A DNA stretch of 8,059 nucleotides from Bifidobacteriaceae bacterium (GTDB lineage Bacteria; Actinomycetota; Actinomycetes; Actinomycetales; WQXJ01), in assembly GCA_031266115.1 (NCBI GenBank), contig JAISBQ010000091.1, forward strand, positions 1 to 8,059, in the 5' to 3' direction. The notes beneath the pieces were generated by a model. It was not told the origin of the DNA and made no database searches. It saw only the letters and a program-made list of their open reading frames with translations. Shown piece by piece: positions 1 through 6,880 of this stretch. The stretch's first letter is position 1, and each line of letters starts with the position of its first letter. A program made the translations under genes and the position numbers.

Positions 1-1558
1 GCCGCGACCGGGGCCGGGGCTTGGATTCCTCGTGGGACTTGGCCTTGCGGGCGGCGGAAGGCTCGGTCCGGTCCGGCGGATCGATACCGTCGAGCGGCAA
101 CAAACTGACCACCTCCGTCGGATCGCTAGCGGCCCGGCGGGCAGCACCGGACGATGACGATCGAGCCGCCCTTGCGCCACCTGGCTCCGCTCTTCCGGCG
201 CCGGTCCGGCCTGTGCGGGGCGATGATGCACCGCCCTTGCGTGCCGAGGCGGCGGGCACGGGCTCGAGGTGAGCGGACGGGGTGGTCTTCGAAGCGGGAT
301 CGGCGGGCTCGAGGTCGCGAGAACTCCCGGAAGCAGACCCTGTGGGGGGTGCCGGAGCCGATGGCGCGGGAGTAGATGGCTCCTCTCGGATCGAGCGGCG
401 AGTCTGGCGCCGGCGTCCCCGACGCTCGTGGTCCTCGCCGTCATCGCCCTGGTCCTTGACCGGTTCTTGGGCGGGTTCGACGCCCACAGATGCGTCTTCC
501 TCCAGTGGTGACGCAGGTGGCCGCGGTGCCTTCGATTCCGCGCCTTCGACCTCGTGGCGCCGGTCGAGGATCGACCGTCGACTCGGCGACCCGGCACCTG
601 CTGCCTCGGACCCCGGCCCCGGCACCGCCGGGTCGCCGTCCGGCCCACTGTCGCCGCGGGTCATCTGCGAGTACAGGGGCGCACTGGTGTCCTGAGTCTC
701 CAACGGTGGCAAGAGATGCACAATGTCGACGACAGGCGTCGATGCGGTATCGGCTGCCGCGGCGTCGGCAGAATCGATCACCGAATCTGAGCGTTGACCG
801 TCCGGACCCTGTGTGGGCACGTCCACGGGTTGGCGCAGACCACGCGAACTCATCAGGTCATCCAGGAGCGCCAGCGACGGGCTGAGATCCGAGGTCTGGC
901 CGGAAGGTTCGTCCTCACCGCCCGCGCCGCCGTCGATCGCCGCCAGCGCGCGTCCGGCATCGAACGCAATGGGGCCATCCGGCATCAGCGTCTCGGAAAT
1001 CCAGGCGGCCTCGTCGTCGAGGGCCTCCAGCGTGCGGTGGGTCAGATCGACCACCCAGCGGGCCTCCGCATCTCCGTCGCCGGATGAATACGCCAACGCG
1101 ACAATCCACCGCCCGTGGTCACGCATCGCGTCCCAAGTCATCGAATCGGGGCTTACTCCGCGGGTGGCGAGCCGGTCCAACGCGAGTTCGCCGAGGAGCG
1201 GCGCGTCCTGGTCGCTCGACACGGGAACCTCTTGGGCCTGGTCGGCGACCCAGGCGCGCTCATCCACCACGGGTCCGGCATACCGCCACACCACCTCGGG
1301 GTCGATCCCGGCCGCCAGCGCGAGTTCCTCAGGCCCTATCCCGCTGCGGATCAGGGCCTGGATGTCGCGTGGGCGCAGATCGGAATCAAGCTCTTGGGCA
1401 AGTTTCTGGGCTAGTGCCCCGAGCCGGCGTACGGCTCCACGCAAATCGTCGGTGACCTCGACGAGGTACGACGTGCCCTCGTCGTCCACCAAACGGATCG
1501 CGTCGGAGGCGGTACCGTCGTAACGCAGCGTGCGGGGCGGGGATGAGTCGGTTGCCAC
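1..1558 (-). CDS. sepH: SepH cell-division regulator (DUF3071), partial, C-terminus beyond the left edge
   Basis: Reading the minus strand from GTG at 1558 gives an open frame of 519 codons that runs off the window, so the C-terminus is missing. Residues about 10-190 match the SepH/DUF3071 domain. The clearest part is a helix-turn-helix segment at about 61-95 beginning LRPRDIQALIRSG and ending WRYAGPVVDERAWVADQA, followed by RWVVDLTHRTLEALDDEAAW near 168-187. From about residue 210 the protein becomes a long low-complexity tail rich in Asp, Glu, Pro, Ser and Arg, which is the usual disordered linker of this family. In Streptomyces and Mycobacterium, SepH binds FtsZ and promotes filament assembly at the division site. 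I chose the GTG because the domain begins soon after it, a GGGAG lies about 10 bases upstream, and no in-frame ATG precedes it. It is transcribed divergently from the FemAB gene. Confidence 0.88.
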   Translation of the reverse strand, partial: MATDSSPPRTLRYDGTASDAIRLVDDEGTSYLVEVTDDLRGAVRRLGALAQKLAQELDSDLRPRDIQALIRSGIGPEELALAAGIDPEVVWRYAGPVVDERAWVADQAQEVPVSSDQDAPLLGELALDRLATRGVSPDSMTWDAMRDHGRWIVALAYSSGDGDAEARWVVDLTHRTLEALDDEAAWISETLMPDGPIAFDAGRALAAIDGGAGGEDEPSGQTSDLSPSLALLDDLMSSRGLRQPVDVPTQGPDGQRSDSVIDSADAAAADTASTPVVDIVHLLPPLETQDTSAPLYSQMTRGDSGPDGDPAVPGPGSEAAGAGSPSRRSILDRRHEVEGAESKAPRPPASPLEEDASVGVEPAQEPVKDQGDDGEDHERRGRRRQTRRSIREEPSTPAPSAPAPPTGSASGSSRDLEPADPASKTTPSAHLEPVPAASARKGGASSPRTGRTGAGRAEPGGARAARSSSSGAARRAASDPTEVVSLLPLDGIDPPDRTEPSAARKAKSHEESKPRPRSR

Positions 1559-1618
1559 ACCGGGAAGACTCCCACATCGAGCGGGTGTTGAACGACAACC
1601 TCCCCGGTGTGCCGCCCA

Positions 1619-1646
1619 CCCCGGCGGTCCGGGGCGCCTGTAGCCT
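1619..1646 (+). promoter_or_regulatory. Divergent sepH/FemAB control region: GC hairpin and candidate -10
   Basis: The 127 bases between the two divergent genes contain a perfect 6-bp all-GC inverted repeat, CCCCGG (1619-1624) and CCGGGG (1629-1634), around the loop CGGT. Six bases later comes TAGCCT (1641-1646), which fits TANNNT as a -10 for the FemAB operon and would start transcription near 1653. I see no convincing -35. The palindrome could be an operator or only GC-rich sequence. No promoter for sepH is clear on the other strand. Confidence 0.25.
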
Positions 1647-1685
1647 TGGGGCTCGCCCGATCCGCTCGTGACAAGACGAGGTGCC

Positions 1686-2834
1686 ATGCCGCTGACCGCC
1701 CGCCCGATCGATTCGCGCGAGCACCTGCAGTGGATCGCTTCCCACGGTCCCGTCAGCTTCTTGCAGACTCCGGCCTGGGGCATGGTCAAGGCCGAATGGC
1801 GCCACGAATCGATGGGTATCTTCGACGCTGACACCATGGTGGGCGCCGTCATGATGCTGATGCGTCCCGTCCCCGTCGGCAGGGCCGTGCTCGCGTACGT
1901 CCCCGAATGCCCGGTCATCCCCGCTACCACGCCCCTGGCCGCACCATCGATGGTCGAGGCACTAGAGGCACTGGTGGAGGTGGCGGCCGCTCGCCGCGCG
2001 TTCGCTCTGACGGTCGGGCCGACGCTGTGGTGGCGACGATGGCATGCGAAGACGGTCAAGGCTGCCTTGGCCGGCAGCGCCACGCGGTTCGCCGACGTGC
2101 CTGCCGATGAGGTTAACCCGGCGGGCGACGCCCTTGTGGACCGGCTGCGTGCCGCCGGGTGGATGCCCCCAGCCGCCCATGCCGGGTTCGGTATCGGGCA
2201 GCCGGACTTCGTGTTCCAACTCCCACTCGCCGGAGCCACCGAACTCAGCGTTCTCGGCGGGTTCAATCAGCTGTGGCGGCGGAACATCCGCCACGCGGCG
2301 GGCGCGGGCGTCGAGGTACACACGGGGGGGCGCGGAGACCTCGACGCCTTCCACCGCCTCTATGTGGACACCGCGGTACGGGACTGCTTCACGCCGCGTC
2401 CACTCGCGTATTTTCGCCGTATGTGGGACGCCGAGGCCCGCGAGGACCCTGCGCGCCTTACCCTGTATTTGGCGCACCACGAGGGCGATCTCGTGGCGTC
2501 AACGCTCGCGATGCGTATCCCCGGCCACACGTGGTACGCGTACGGAGCCTCCTCGAGCACCAAGCGCGAGGTACGCGGCTCCAACGCGATCCAGTGGGCG
2601 ATGGTGCGGGACGCCATCAGGCATGGGGACGAGGTCTACGACATGCGCGGAATCACCGACACGCTGGACAGCACCGATCCGACGGCCGGTCTGATCCGGT
2701 TCAAGGTCGGCACCGGCGGGCGTGCACAGCAGTACGTGGGAGAGTGGACATACGCGATCCGGCCTACCGCGTATCGAGCATTTCAGTACGCGATGCGATC
2801 GGCGATGGCGTTGCGGGAACGGCGAAGGGGGTAG
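1686..2834 (+). CDS. FemA/FemB-family peptidoglycan bridge aminoacyltransferase
   Basis: This 382-residue protein belongs to the FemABX family, cytosolic enzymes with two GNAT-like folds. They transfer an amino acid from aminoacyl-tRNA to the stem peptide of a cell-wall precursor to build the interpeptide bridge. Family signatures are SFLQTPAWGMVKAEW at 24-38 (N-terminal donor-fold motif), LWRRNIRHAAGAGVEV at 196-211, YAYGASSSTKREVRGSNAIQ at 284-303, and the C-terminal block from VYDMRGITDTLD through GLIRFKVGTGG near 318-345. The length is nearer the compact FemX type than staphylococcal FemA, so a long tRNA-synthetase-like coiled-coil arm is probably absent. I prefer ATG 1686 (GAGG at 1678-1681) to an in-frame GTG at 1668, which has no good ribosome site. 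The gene ends 3 bases before the racemase-like gene, so the two are very likely co-transcribed. The amino acid added (Gly, Ser, Ala or other) cannot be read from the sequence. Confidence 0.85.
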   Translation: MPLTARPIDSREHLQWIASHGPVSFLQTPAWGMVKAEWRHESMGIFDADTMVGAVMMLMRPVPVGRAVLAYVPECPVIPATTPLAAPSMVEALEALVEVAAARRAFALTVGPTLWWRRWHAKTVKAALAGSATRFADVPADEVNPAGDALVDRLRAAGWMPPAAHAGFGIGQPDFVFQLPLAGATELSVLGGFNQLWRRNIRHAAGAGVEVHTGGRGDLDAFHRLYVDTAVRDCFTPRPLAYFRRMWDAEAREDPARLTLYLAHHEGDLVASTLAMRIPGHTWYAYGASSSTKREVRGSNAIQWAMVRDAIRHGDEVYDMRGITDTLDSTDPTAGLIRFKVGTGGRAQQYVGEWTYAIRPTAYRAFQYAMRSAMALRERRRG

Positions 2835-2837
2835 GCG

Positions 2838-3875
2838 ATGGGGTTGGTCTTGCATATCGACAAGGTGGCATGGCACGGTCAGATCGATGCGCTCGCATCC
2901 GAGCGCCCAGGACTCATTCCTGTGGTCAAGGCGAACGGCTACGGGTTTGGCACGGCCAGACTCGCCGCGGTGGCCCAAGCGCATGGCTTCGCGCACCTTG
3001 CCGTAGGAACGCTCGCCGAAGCGATTGGGGCAGCCCCCCATTTCGCCGGCGACCTCACTGTCTTGACGCCATGGGATCCGCGCGTGGACGAGCCGCGGAT
3101 CGCGAGCCCGGACCTGGCGTCGCGGACTGTGCGAACGGTGTCTTCCCTGGTCGCCGCCGAACGCCTAGGCGACCTTGCTGGCACACGGATCGTCGTGGAA
3201 CTCGCCTCACCGATGATGCGGTTCGGCCTGATGCCGGAGCAGTTCGCAGCGACGGCCCACCTCATCGACAGACCGATTGACGCGCTCACGGTGCACCTGC
3301 CACTGGCCACCCACACGGGCGAGGATGTGGCTCCCACGGTCATCGCGGCATTGGAGGCCGGGTTGGAGGCACCGGAGGTTCAGATCAGCCACCTGCCAGT
3401 CCTGGCCGGGGCCAGGCTCGCCGCTGAGACGGGCCTTCGGGTGCGCCACAGGATCGGTTCGAGCCTCTGGCTGGGCAGTGGTACGGCCCTATCCGCGACC
3501 GGCACCGTCCGCGCGGTCCACGCCGTCTCCCGGCGCGATCGCATCGGCTACCGGCGCGCCCTGGTCCCCGGCCCCGGTCACATCCTCGTTGTCGATGGTG
3601 GAACGGCCCACGGCGTGGGGCTGCGGGCCGTAGCAGCGGGCATGGGTGCCAGGCGGCGTCTGCGCACGCTCGCGCGGGACAGCGTCGAGGCCTCCGGTTT
3701 CGTGTATTCGCCCTTCTCACTTGATGGGCACCGTCTGCGGTTCGCCGACACTCCCCACGCGCAGGTCTCCATGCTGTGGCTGCGCGATGGCATGCGGGTC
3801 CCGGCTGTCGGAGAGGACCTCGCGCTGACAGTGCGTCACACCATCACCCACGCCGACCAGGTCATCGAACACTGA
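2838..3875 (+). CDS. Divergent alanine racemase-like PLP enzyme paired with FemAB
   Basis: This 345-residue protein is an alanine racemase fold-type III PLP enzyme, which interconverts L- and D-amino acids. The N-terminal barrel carries VVKANGYGFG at 29-38: Lys31 is the expected PLP Schiff-base lysine and Tyr35 the phosphate-contact tyrosine. MMRFGL at 126-131 matches the conserved RLG-type arginine motif, and RHRIGSSLWLG at 203-213 corresponds to the RPGIALYG cofactor-binding segment. RIGYRR at 235-240 supplies Tyr238, the likely second catalytic base. The C-terminal part is unusual. The classic CMDQ motif is not visible, the region reads PHAQVSMLWLRDGMRVPAVG at 306-325 instead, and the protein ends about 20-40 residues earlier than standard Alr. 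It starts 3 bases after the FemAB stop with AAGGGGG at 2825-2831 as ribosome site. It may be the housekeeping alanine racemase or a paralogue specialised for bridge or stem chemistry. The window does not decide this. Confidence 0.8.
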   Translation: MGLVLHIDKVAWHGQIDALASERPGLIPVVKANGYGFGTARLAAVAQAHGFAHLAVGTLAEAIGAAPHFAGDLTVLTPWDPRVDEPRIASPDLASRTVRTVSSLVAAERLGDLAGTRIVVELASPMMRFGLMPEQFAATAHLIDRPIDALTVHLPLATHTGEDVAPTVIAALEAGLEAPEVQISHLPVLAGARLAAETGLRVRHRIGSSLWLGSGTALSATGTVRAVHAVSRRDRIGYRRALVPGPGHILVVDGGTAHGVGLRAVAAGMGARRRLRTLARDSVEASGFVYSPFSLDGHRLRFADTPHAQVSMLWLRDGMRVPAVGEDLALTVRHTITHADQVIEH

Positions 3876-3927
3876 CGGACAGTCACAGAGCCGCCGCGCA
3901 CGGGCCTGAGGCGTCCGCGCCATGCGA

Positions 3928-3945
3928 GTGTGGCCGATCCCACAC
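3928..3945 (+). terminator. Possible weak terminator hairpin after the racemase-like gene
   Basis: Fifty-two bases after the racemase-like stop, GTGTGG (3928-3933) and CCACAC (3940-3945) form a 6-bp stem around CCGATC. No run of T follows, so intrinsic termination would be weak. It is the best candidate separating the FemAB operon from the DUF4193 transcript. The rest of the 289-base gap (3876-4164) holds no gene that I believe. Confidence 0.25.
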
Positions 3946-4062
3946 AGCTGACTCGCCGTGAAGAAGCCGAGGTGAAACGGTGCAAACAGCCCGGATCCAC
4001 GGTCAAACGAGCCACATCGACACCAAAACCCGATTGGTCCGTCCGCGAAACCGTCCAGCGTC

Positions 4063-4071
4063 TGGTACCTT
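4063..4071 (+). promoter_or_regulatory. Extended -10 promoter candidate for DUF4193
   Basis: TGGTACCTT at 4063-4071 has the TGn extension followed by TACCTT (4066-4071), a good actinobacterial -10. Transcription would start near 4078, giving a leader of about 87 bases before the DUF4193 GTG. A -35 with normal spacing is not obvious: the nearest TTG-type hexamer (4034-4039) is too far away, at 26 bases. That is tolerated for extended -10 promoters. Confidence 0.4.
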
Positions 4072-4104
4072 GCTCCACCGACGGTATCGACCCGGCCGGG
4101 CAGG

Positions 4105-4129
4105 CTCGGACGGGGGCACCCCGCCCGAG
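4105..4129 (+). promoter_or_regulatory. Strong leader hairpin upstream of DUF4193
   Basis: CTCGGACGGGG (4105-4115) pairs with CCCCGCCCGAG (4119-4129) around a three-base loop GCA. That is an 11-bp stem with one A-C mismatch. It lies between the promoter candidate and the DUF4193 start and is not followed by T residues, so it is more likely an RNA stability or processing element than a terminator. The ribosome site of DUF4193 (GGAG at 4150-4153) lies outside the stem. Confidence 0.4.
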
Positions 4130-4164
4130 CGCCGACTATCAGCACCTGTGGAGTGTGACAACCT

Positions 4165-4464
4165 GTGGCTACCGACTACGACGCACCTCGTAAGAGCGAG
4201 GAAGACCTCCACGAGGATTCTCTCGAGGAGTTGAAGGCCCGCAGGGCCGAAGCCTCAGCGTCAACCGTCGACGAAGACGAGACCGAGGCCGCCGAGGGGT
4301 TCGAGCTGCCCGGAGCGGATCTGTCGGGGGAAGAACTGTCCGTCCAGGTGTTGCCCAAGCAGGCCGACGAGTTCATGTGCTCGTCCTGCTTTCTCATCCA
4401 CCACCGTTCCCAACTCGCCTCAGACCGCGGGGGCGTACTCATCTGCACCGAATGCGCGGGCTGA
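4165..4464 (+). CDS. DUF4193 zinc-ribbon protein of unknown function
   Basis: This 99-residue protein starts at GTG 4165 (MATDYDAPRKSEEDLHEDSL) and is a near-textbook member of DUF4193, a small family widespread in Actinomycetota and usually found beside dut. The N-terminal two thirds are acidic. The middle has the family hallmarks EAAEGFELPGADLSGEELSV and VLPKQADEFMC. The C-terminal third carries two cysteine pairs, CSSC (71-74) and CTEC (94-97), spaced like a zinc ribbon. Zn binding is inferred. The GTG is chosen because MATDYDAPRK is the conserved family start and GGAG lies 11 bases upstream. No biochemical role is established to my knowledge. An RNA polymerase- or ribosome-associated role is possible, but nothing here shows it. 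Confidence 0.92.
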   Translation: MATDYDAPRKSEEDLHEDSLEELKARRAEASASTVDEDETEAAEGFELPGADLSGEELSVQVLPKQADEFMCSSCFLIHHRSQLASDRGGVLICTECAG

Positions 4465-4570
4465 CACCCGCAGTAGGGTGGGGGGCTGGTGCTGTGGGCA
4501 TAGCTGCTAAGTCTCGACGCACCCTGCCAAGCCCCATCGCCGGTGGGCACAACCTTGAGGAGCGTTAGGG

Positions 4571-5035
4571 ATGAGTGCGCGCGACCTAGACGTTCTGGTT
4601 CGGCGGATCGATCCGGACGCGCCCATGCCCGCCTATGCCCATCCGGGTGACGCGGGCGCCGATCTCACCACCCGTGAGGATGTCGAGATCCCTCCCCTCG
4701 GGCGAGCCACCGTGGGAACGGGGATCGCCATCGCGCTGCCCGCCGGGTTTGTGGGCCTCGTTCACCCGCGCTCCGGTTTGGCCGCCCGCCATGGAATCAC
4801 CGTTCTCAACGCTCCCGGCACGGTGGACGCCGGATATCGCGGTGAGATCAAGGTGACGTTGGCGAACGCCGATCCCCACACGCCGGCCGTGCTGCACCGG
4901 GGTGACAGAATCGCCCAGATCGTTATTCAGCGGGTCGACGTGGCCCGCTTCGTCCCCGTGGACCGCCTGCCGGGCTCGGCGCGCGGCACCGGTGGCCTCG
5001 GTTCCACGGGCGGATGGAAGGAGAGTGGGGCATGA
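4571..5035 (+). CDS. dut: dUTP diphosphatase (dUTPase), homotrimeric type
   Basis: The protein hydrolyses dUTP to dUMP and pyrophosphate, keeping uracil out of DNA and feeding dTMP synthesis. At 154 residues it has the length of a trimeric dUTPase, and all five motifs are present. Motif 1 is AHPGDAGADL (23-32), motif 2 PRSGLAAR (66-73), motif 3 NAPGTVDAGYRGEIK (80-94) with Asp86 as the probable catalytic base, and motif 4 RGDRIAQIV (110-118). Motif 5 is the glycine-rich RGTGGLGSTGG (138-148), with Leu where many homologues have Phe. GAGGAG at 4557-4562, 8 bases before the ATG, is a strong ribosome site. A 106-base spacer separates it from DUF4193. Its stop overlaps the next start (ATGA at 5032-5035), so translation of DUF3710 is probably coupled to it. 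Confidence 0.96.
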   Translation: MSARDLDVLVRRIDPDAPMPAYAHPGDAGADLTTREDVEIPPLGRATVGTGIAIALPAGFVGLVHPRSGLAARHGITVLNAPGTVDAGYRGEIKVTLANADPHTPAVLHRGDRIAQIVIQRVDVARFVPVDRLPGSARGTGGLGSTGGWKESGA

Positions 5036-5736
5036 GCTGGTTCTCGCGACGCTCACGGGATGAGAGCGACGAGGCGGACACACCGAGTGAGGTGCCGGAT
5101 TCTCCGGCGGACGCCGGCGAGCCCCCAGCGGACGATGCCGGCCCGTGGGACGTCGCTGATGTCGCCTCCCGCGGTACTCGTCTTGACCTGGGAGCCCTGT
5201 GGGTGCCGGTGTCCGAGACGCTGACGGTGCGGCTGGACTGGGAGAAGAAGGCGGGAAAGCTCGTAGCGGTCAACGTCGCACGCGACGGGTCGAACCTGCG
5301 GCTCCAGGTGTTTGCCGCCCCCAAGTCCGCCCGGCTCTGGGATGCCATTCGATCCGAGATGGTCGACTCGATCATCGCCGGCGGAGGCACCGCGGAGGAG
5401 GACCAAGGCCCCTTTGGCGGGGAGCTTCGCGCGAAACTCCCCGCCACTACCCGTGACGGGCGCACCGGCAAACGAGCCGTACGGTTTGTCGGGATCGATG
5501 GGCCCCGTTGGTTCCTGCGGGCCGAGTTCACAGGCAAGGCCGCCACCAACCCGCAGGCCGCCCAGCCGCTGGAATCGGTCTTGCGCGACGTGGTCGTAGA
5601 CCGGGGTACAGACGCTCACCCGCCCCGTGAGCTGCTGTACCTGACTCTGCCCGGTGGATCGCCCCCACAAGGCCCAGCCGGACCCCAGCCGCTAACCATG
5701 CCAGGGCGCGGCCCCGAGATCGCTGAGGTGCGTTGA
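5032..5736 (+). CDS. DUF3710 protein of unknown function
   Basis: This 234-residue protein of DUF3710 is a conserved actinobacterial family that normally lies directly after dut. After an acidic, probably disordered N-terminus (about residues 6-40), the globular part runs from RGTRLDLGALWVPV to about residue 215. Recognisable family elements are LRLQVFAAPKSARLWDAIR near 87-105, RFVGIDGPRWFLRAEFTGKA near 153-172, and the end block PRELLYLTLP. There is no signal peptide or membrane segment. I start at ATG 5032 rather than an in-frame ATG at 5014, because GGAAGGAG lies about 8 bases upstream of 5032 and the ATGA overlap with dut is the usual arrangement. The biochemical role is unknown. Persistent linkage to dut and the OB-fold gene suggests nucleic-acid or nucleotide housekeeping, which is inference. 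Confidence 0.92.
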   Translation: MSWFSRRSRDESDEADTPSEVPDSPADAGEPPADDAGPWDVADVASRGTRLDLGALWVPVSETLTVRLDWEKKAGKLVAVNVARDGSNLRLQVFAAPKSARLWDAIRSEMVDSIIAGGGTAEEDQGPFGGELRAKLPATTRDGRTGKRAVRFVGIDGPRWFLRAEFTGKAATNPQAAQPLESVLRDVVVDRGTDAHPPRELLYLTLPGGSPPQGPAGPQPLTMPGRGPEIAEVR

Positions 5737-5742
5737 CAGACC

Positions 5743-6084
5743 ATGGTCGCCGAGAACCCCGCCATCGACCGTCGCACCGTCGCCACGGTGACGCCTGACA
5801 GGGGCGCGGTGAGCCCGATCGCCGAGGTCAGGGATCGGACGCGGGCCCGTGTCGCGGGTACGGTGCGCGCTGTCACGCTCCGTCCGCCATCGACGGCCGC
5901 AGCGTTCGAGGCGATTCTCGACGATGGCAGCGGGGCCTTGCGTGTGGTCTGGATGGGCCAACGCGACATCCCCGGCATCGGGCCCGGGCGCCGGCTCCTT
6001 GTCGAGGGAAGGGTCTCCTTCGATGTCCACGGCCCCACCATGCGCGATCCACGCTACGAACTCCTCCCAGGGGGCACTCCATGA
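5743..6084 (+). CDS. Small OB-fold nucleic-acid-binding protein
   Basis: This 113-residue protein is dominated by one OB-fold of the tRNA_anti/RecG-like type. The segment starting RTRARVAGTVRAVTLRP is strand 1 to strand 2, AFEAILDDGSGALRVVWMGQ forms the central strands, and IGPGRRLLVEGRVSFDVHG with MRDPRYELL closes the barrel. This matches the actinobacterial OB-fold protein regularly found between DUF3710 and DUF3159. It probably binds single-stranded nucleic acid, but its target is unknown. It starts 6 bases after the DUF3710 stop. Its ribosome site is poor, since the only GAGG (5725-5728) is 14 bases away, so translation probably depends on re-initiation after DUF3710. Its stop overlaps the next start by ATGA at 6081-6084. 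Confidence 0.88.
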   Translation: MVAENPAIDRRTVATVTPDRGAVSPIAEVRDRTRARVAGTVRAVTLRPPSTAAAFEAILDDGSGALRVVWMGQRDIPGIGPGRRLLVEGRVSFDVHGPTMRDPRYELLPGGTP

Positions 6085-6848
6085 CCATCCACCCACCCGT
6101 TGGCCCCGACGACGAGGCGCCCGGCGCCCCGGTATCACCCACCGCGGCGGGCGCCGAGCCCGAGACCGACATCGGCGCCGGCGCGCAAGCGGTCATGTTG
6201 GAGGGACTGCTCGGCCAGGCCAGTCAGGGCGGGACGGGCCTCGCCTCGATCCTTGGGGAGGACTTCTCTCCGGCCAAGGCGATCGGCGGCTGGCGCGGCG
6301 TCGTGGAGTCCGGAGCTCCCGGCCTCGTCTTCGTCGTCGTCTTCGTCGCCTCGCGGGCATTGGCGCCGGCGCTCATCGCCTCGGCGGGGATCGCCATCGT
6401 CCTCACGGTGATACGCCTCATCCAACGCACTCCGGTGACCCAGGCCCTCGGCGGCCTTATCGGTGTGGCGATCGGGGTGTGGTGGGCGTGGCAGTCTGGC
6501 AAGGGGGAGAACTACTTCCTCTGGGCGCTGCTGCTCAACGCCGGATATGGGTTGGCGTGCCTCGTCTCGATCCTCGTCCGGTGGCCGGTGGTCGGCCTGA
6601 TTGTCGGCGCCTTCGCAGACTTCTCCTTGACGGCGTGGCGTTCGCGACCGGAGTTCTATCGGCGCTCGCTACTCGGCACGTGGCTGCTCGTGGCGATGTT
6701 CGCGCTGCGCCTCGCCGTCAAGACACCGCTCTATCTAGGCGAACAGGTCGGGTGGCTGGGCACGGCCCACCTCATCATGGGTGTCCCCCTCTACGCCCTC
6801 ACGCTGTGGACCGTGTGGTTGTTGCTGCGAGGCCACATCCGCGAGTGA
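6081..6848 (+). CDS. DUF3159 integral membrane protein
   Basis: This 255-residue membrane protein of DUF3159 has a cytosolic, Pro/Ala/Glu-rich N-terminus (1-35) followed by a short conserved segment around LGEDFSPAKAIGGWRG (58-73). Hydrophobic stretches at about 79-93, 95-113, 121-138, 146-183 (probably two helices), 197-215 and 226-249 suggest six to seven membrane spans. Charged and aromatic loops such as RSRPEFYRRS (187-196) and the conserved KTPLYL (214-219) are typical of the family. No activity is established. It is the last gene of the dut cluster. In many actinobacteria it is followed by trkA-like potassium uptake genes, but here the cluster stops abruptly and a tRNA fragment begins two bases later. 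Confidence 0.92.
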   Translation: MTIHPPVGPDDEAPGAPVSPTAAGAEPETDIGAGAQAVMLEGLLGQASQGGTGLASILGEDFSPAKAIGGWRGVVESGAPGLVFVVVFVASRALAPALIASAGIAIVLTVIRLIQRTPVTQALGGLIGVAIGVWWAWQSGKGENYFLWALLLNAGYGLACLVSILVRWPVVGLIVGAFADFSLTAWRSRPEFYRRSLLGTWLLVAMFALRLAVKTPLYLGEQVGWLGTAHLIMGVPLYALTLWTVWLLLRGHIRE

Positions 6849-6850
6849 GT

Positions 6851-6880
6851 AGGTCGTGGGTTCGATTCCCACGAGAGCAT
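6851..6880 (+). tRNA. Orphan 3' end of a tRNA gene (candidate attachment-site scar)
   Basis: GTGGGTTCGATTCCCAC at 6856-6872 is a perfect T-arm: a 5-bp stem around the canonical TTCGATT loop. It is preceded by AGGTC (6851-6855), a standard five-base variable loop, and followed by GAGAGCA (6873-6879), the right length for the 3' acceptor strand. No anticodon arm, D-arm or matching 5' acceptor strand (TGCTCTC) exists upstream, which is DUF3159 coding sequence. It is therefore not a functional tRNA. Such 3' fragments are typical remnants of integration by tyrosine recombinases into tRNA genes. The tRNA isotype cannot be assigned from this piece. Confidence 0.7.

Noticed and set aside
813..1523. 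Plus-strand open frame of 236 codons and its neighbours over 21-1523
   Set aside because: They lie opposite the clear SepH frame on the minus strand and have the Ser/Arg/Pro-rich composition of antisense high-GC DNA.
2159..3280. Plus-strand open frame of 373 codons
   Set aside because: It overlaps the FemAB and racemase-like genes in another frame, is extremely Arg/Pro/Gly-rich and has no family motif.
3930..4193. Possible small gene in the gap before DUF4193
   Set aside because: There is no ribosome site, the frame runs past the leader hairpin into the DUF4193 coding region, and it resembles no known protein.
6851..6880. A complete tRNA gene
   Set aside because: Only the variable loop, T-arm and 3' acceptor strand are present; no D-arm, anticodon arm or 5' acceptor strand lies upstream.
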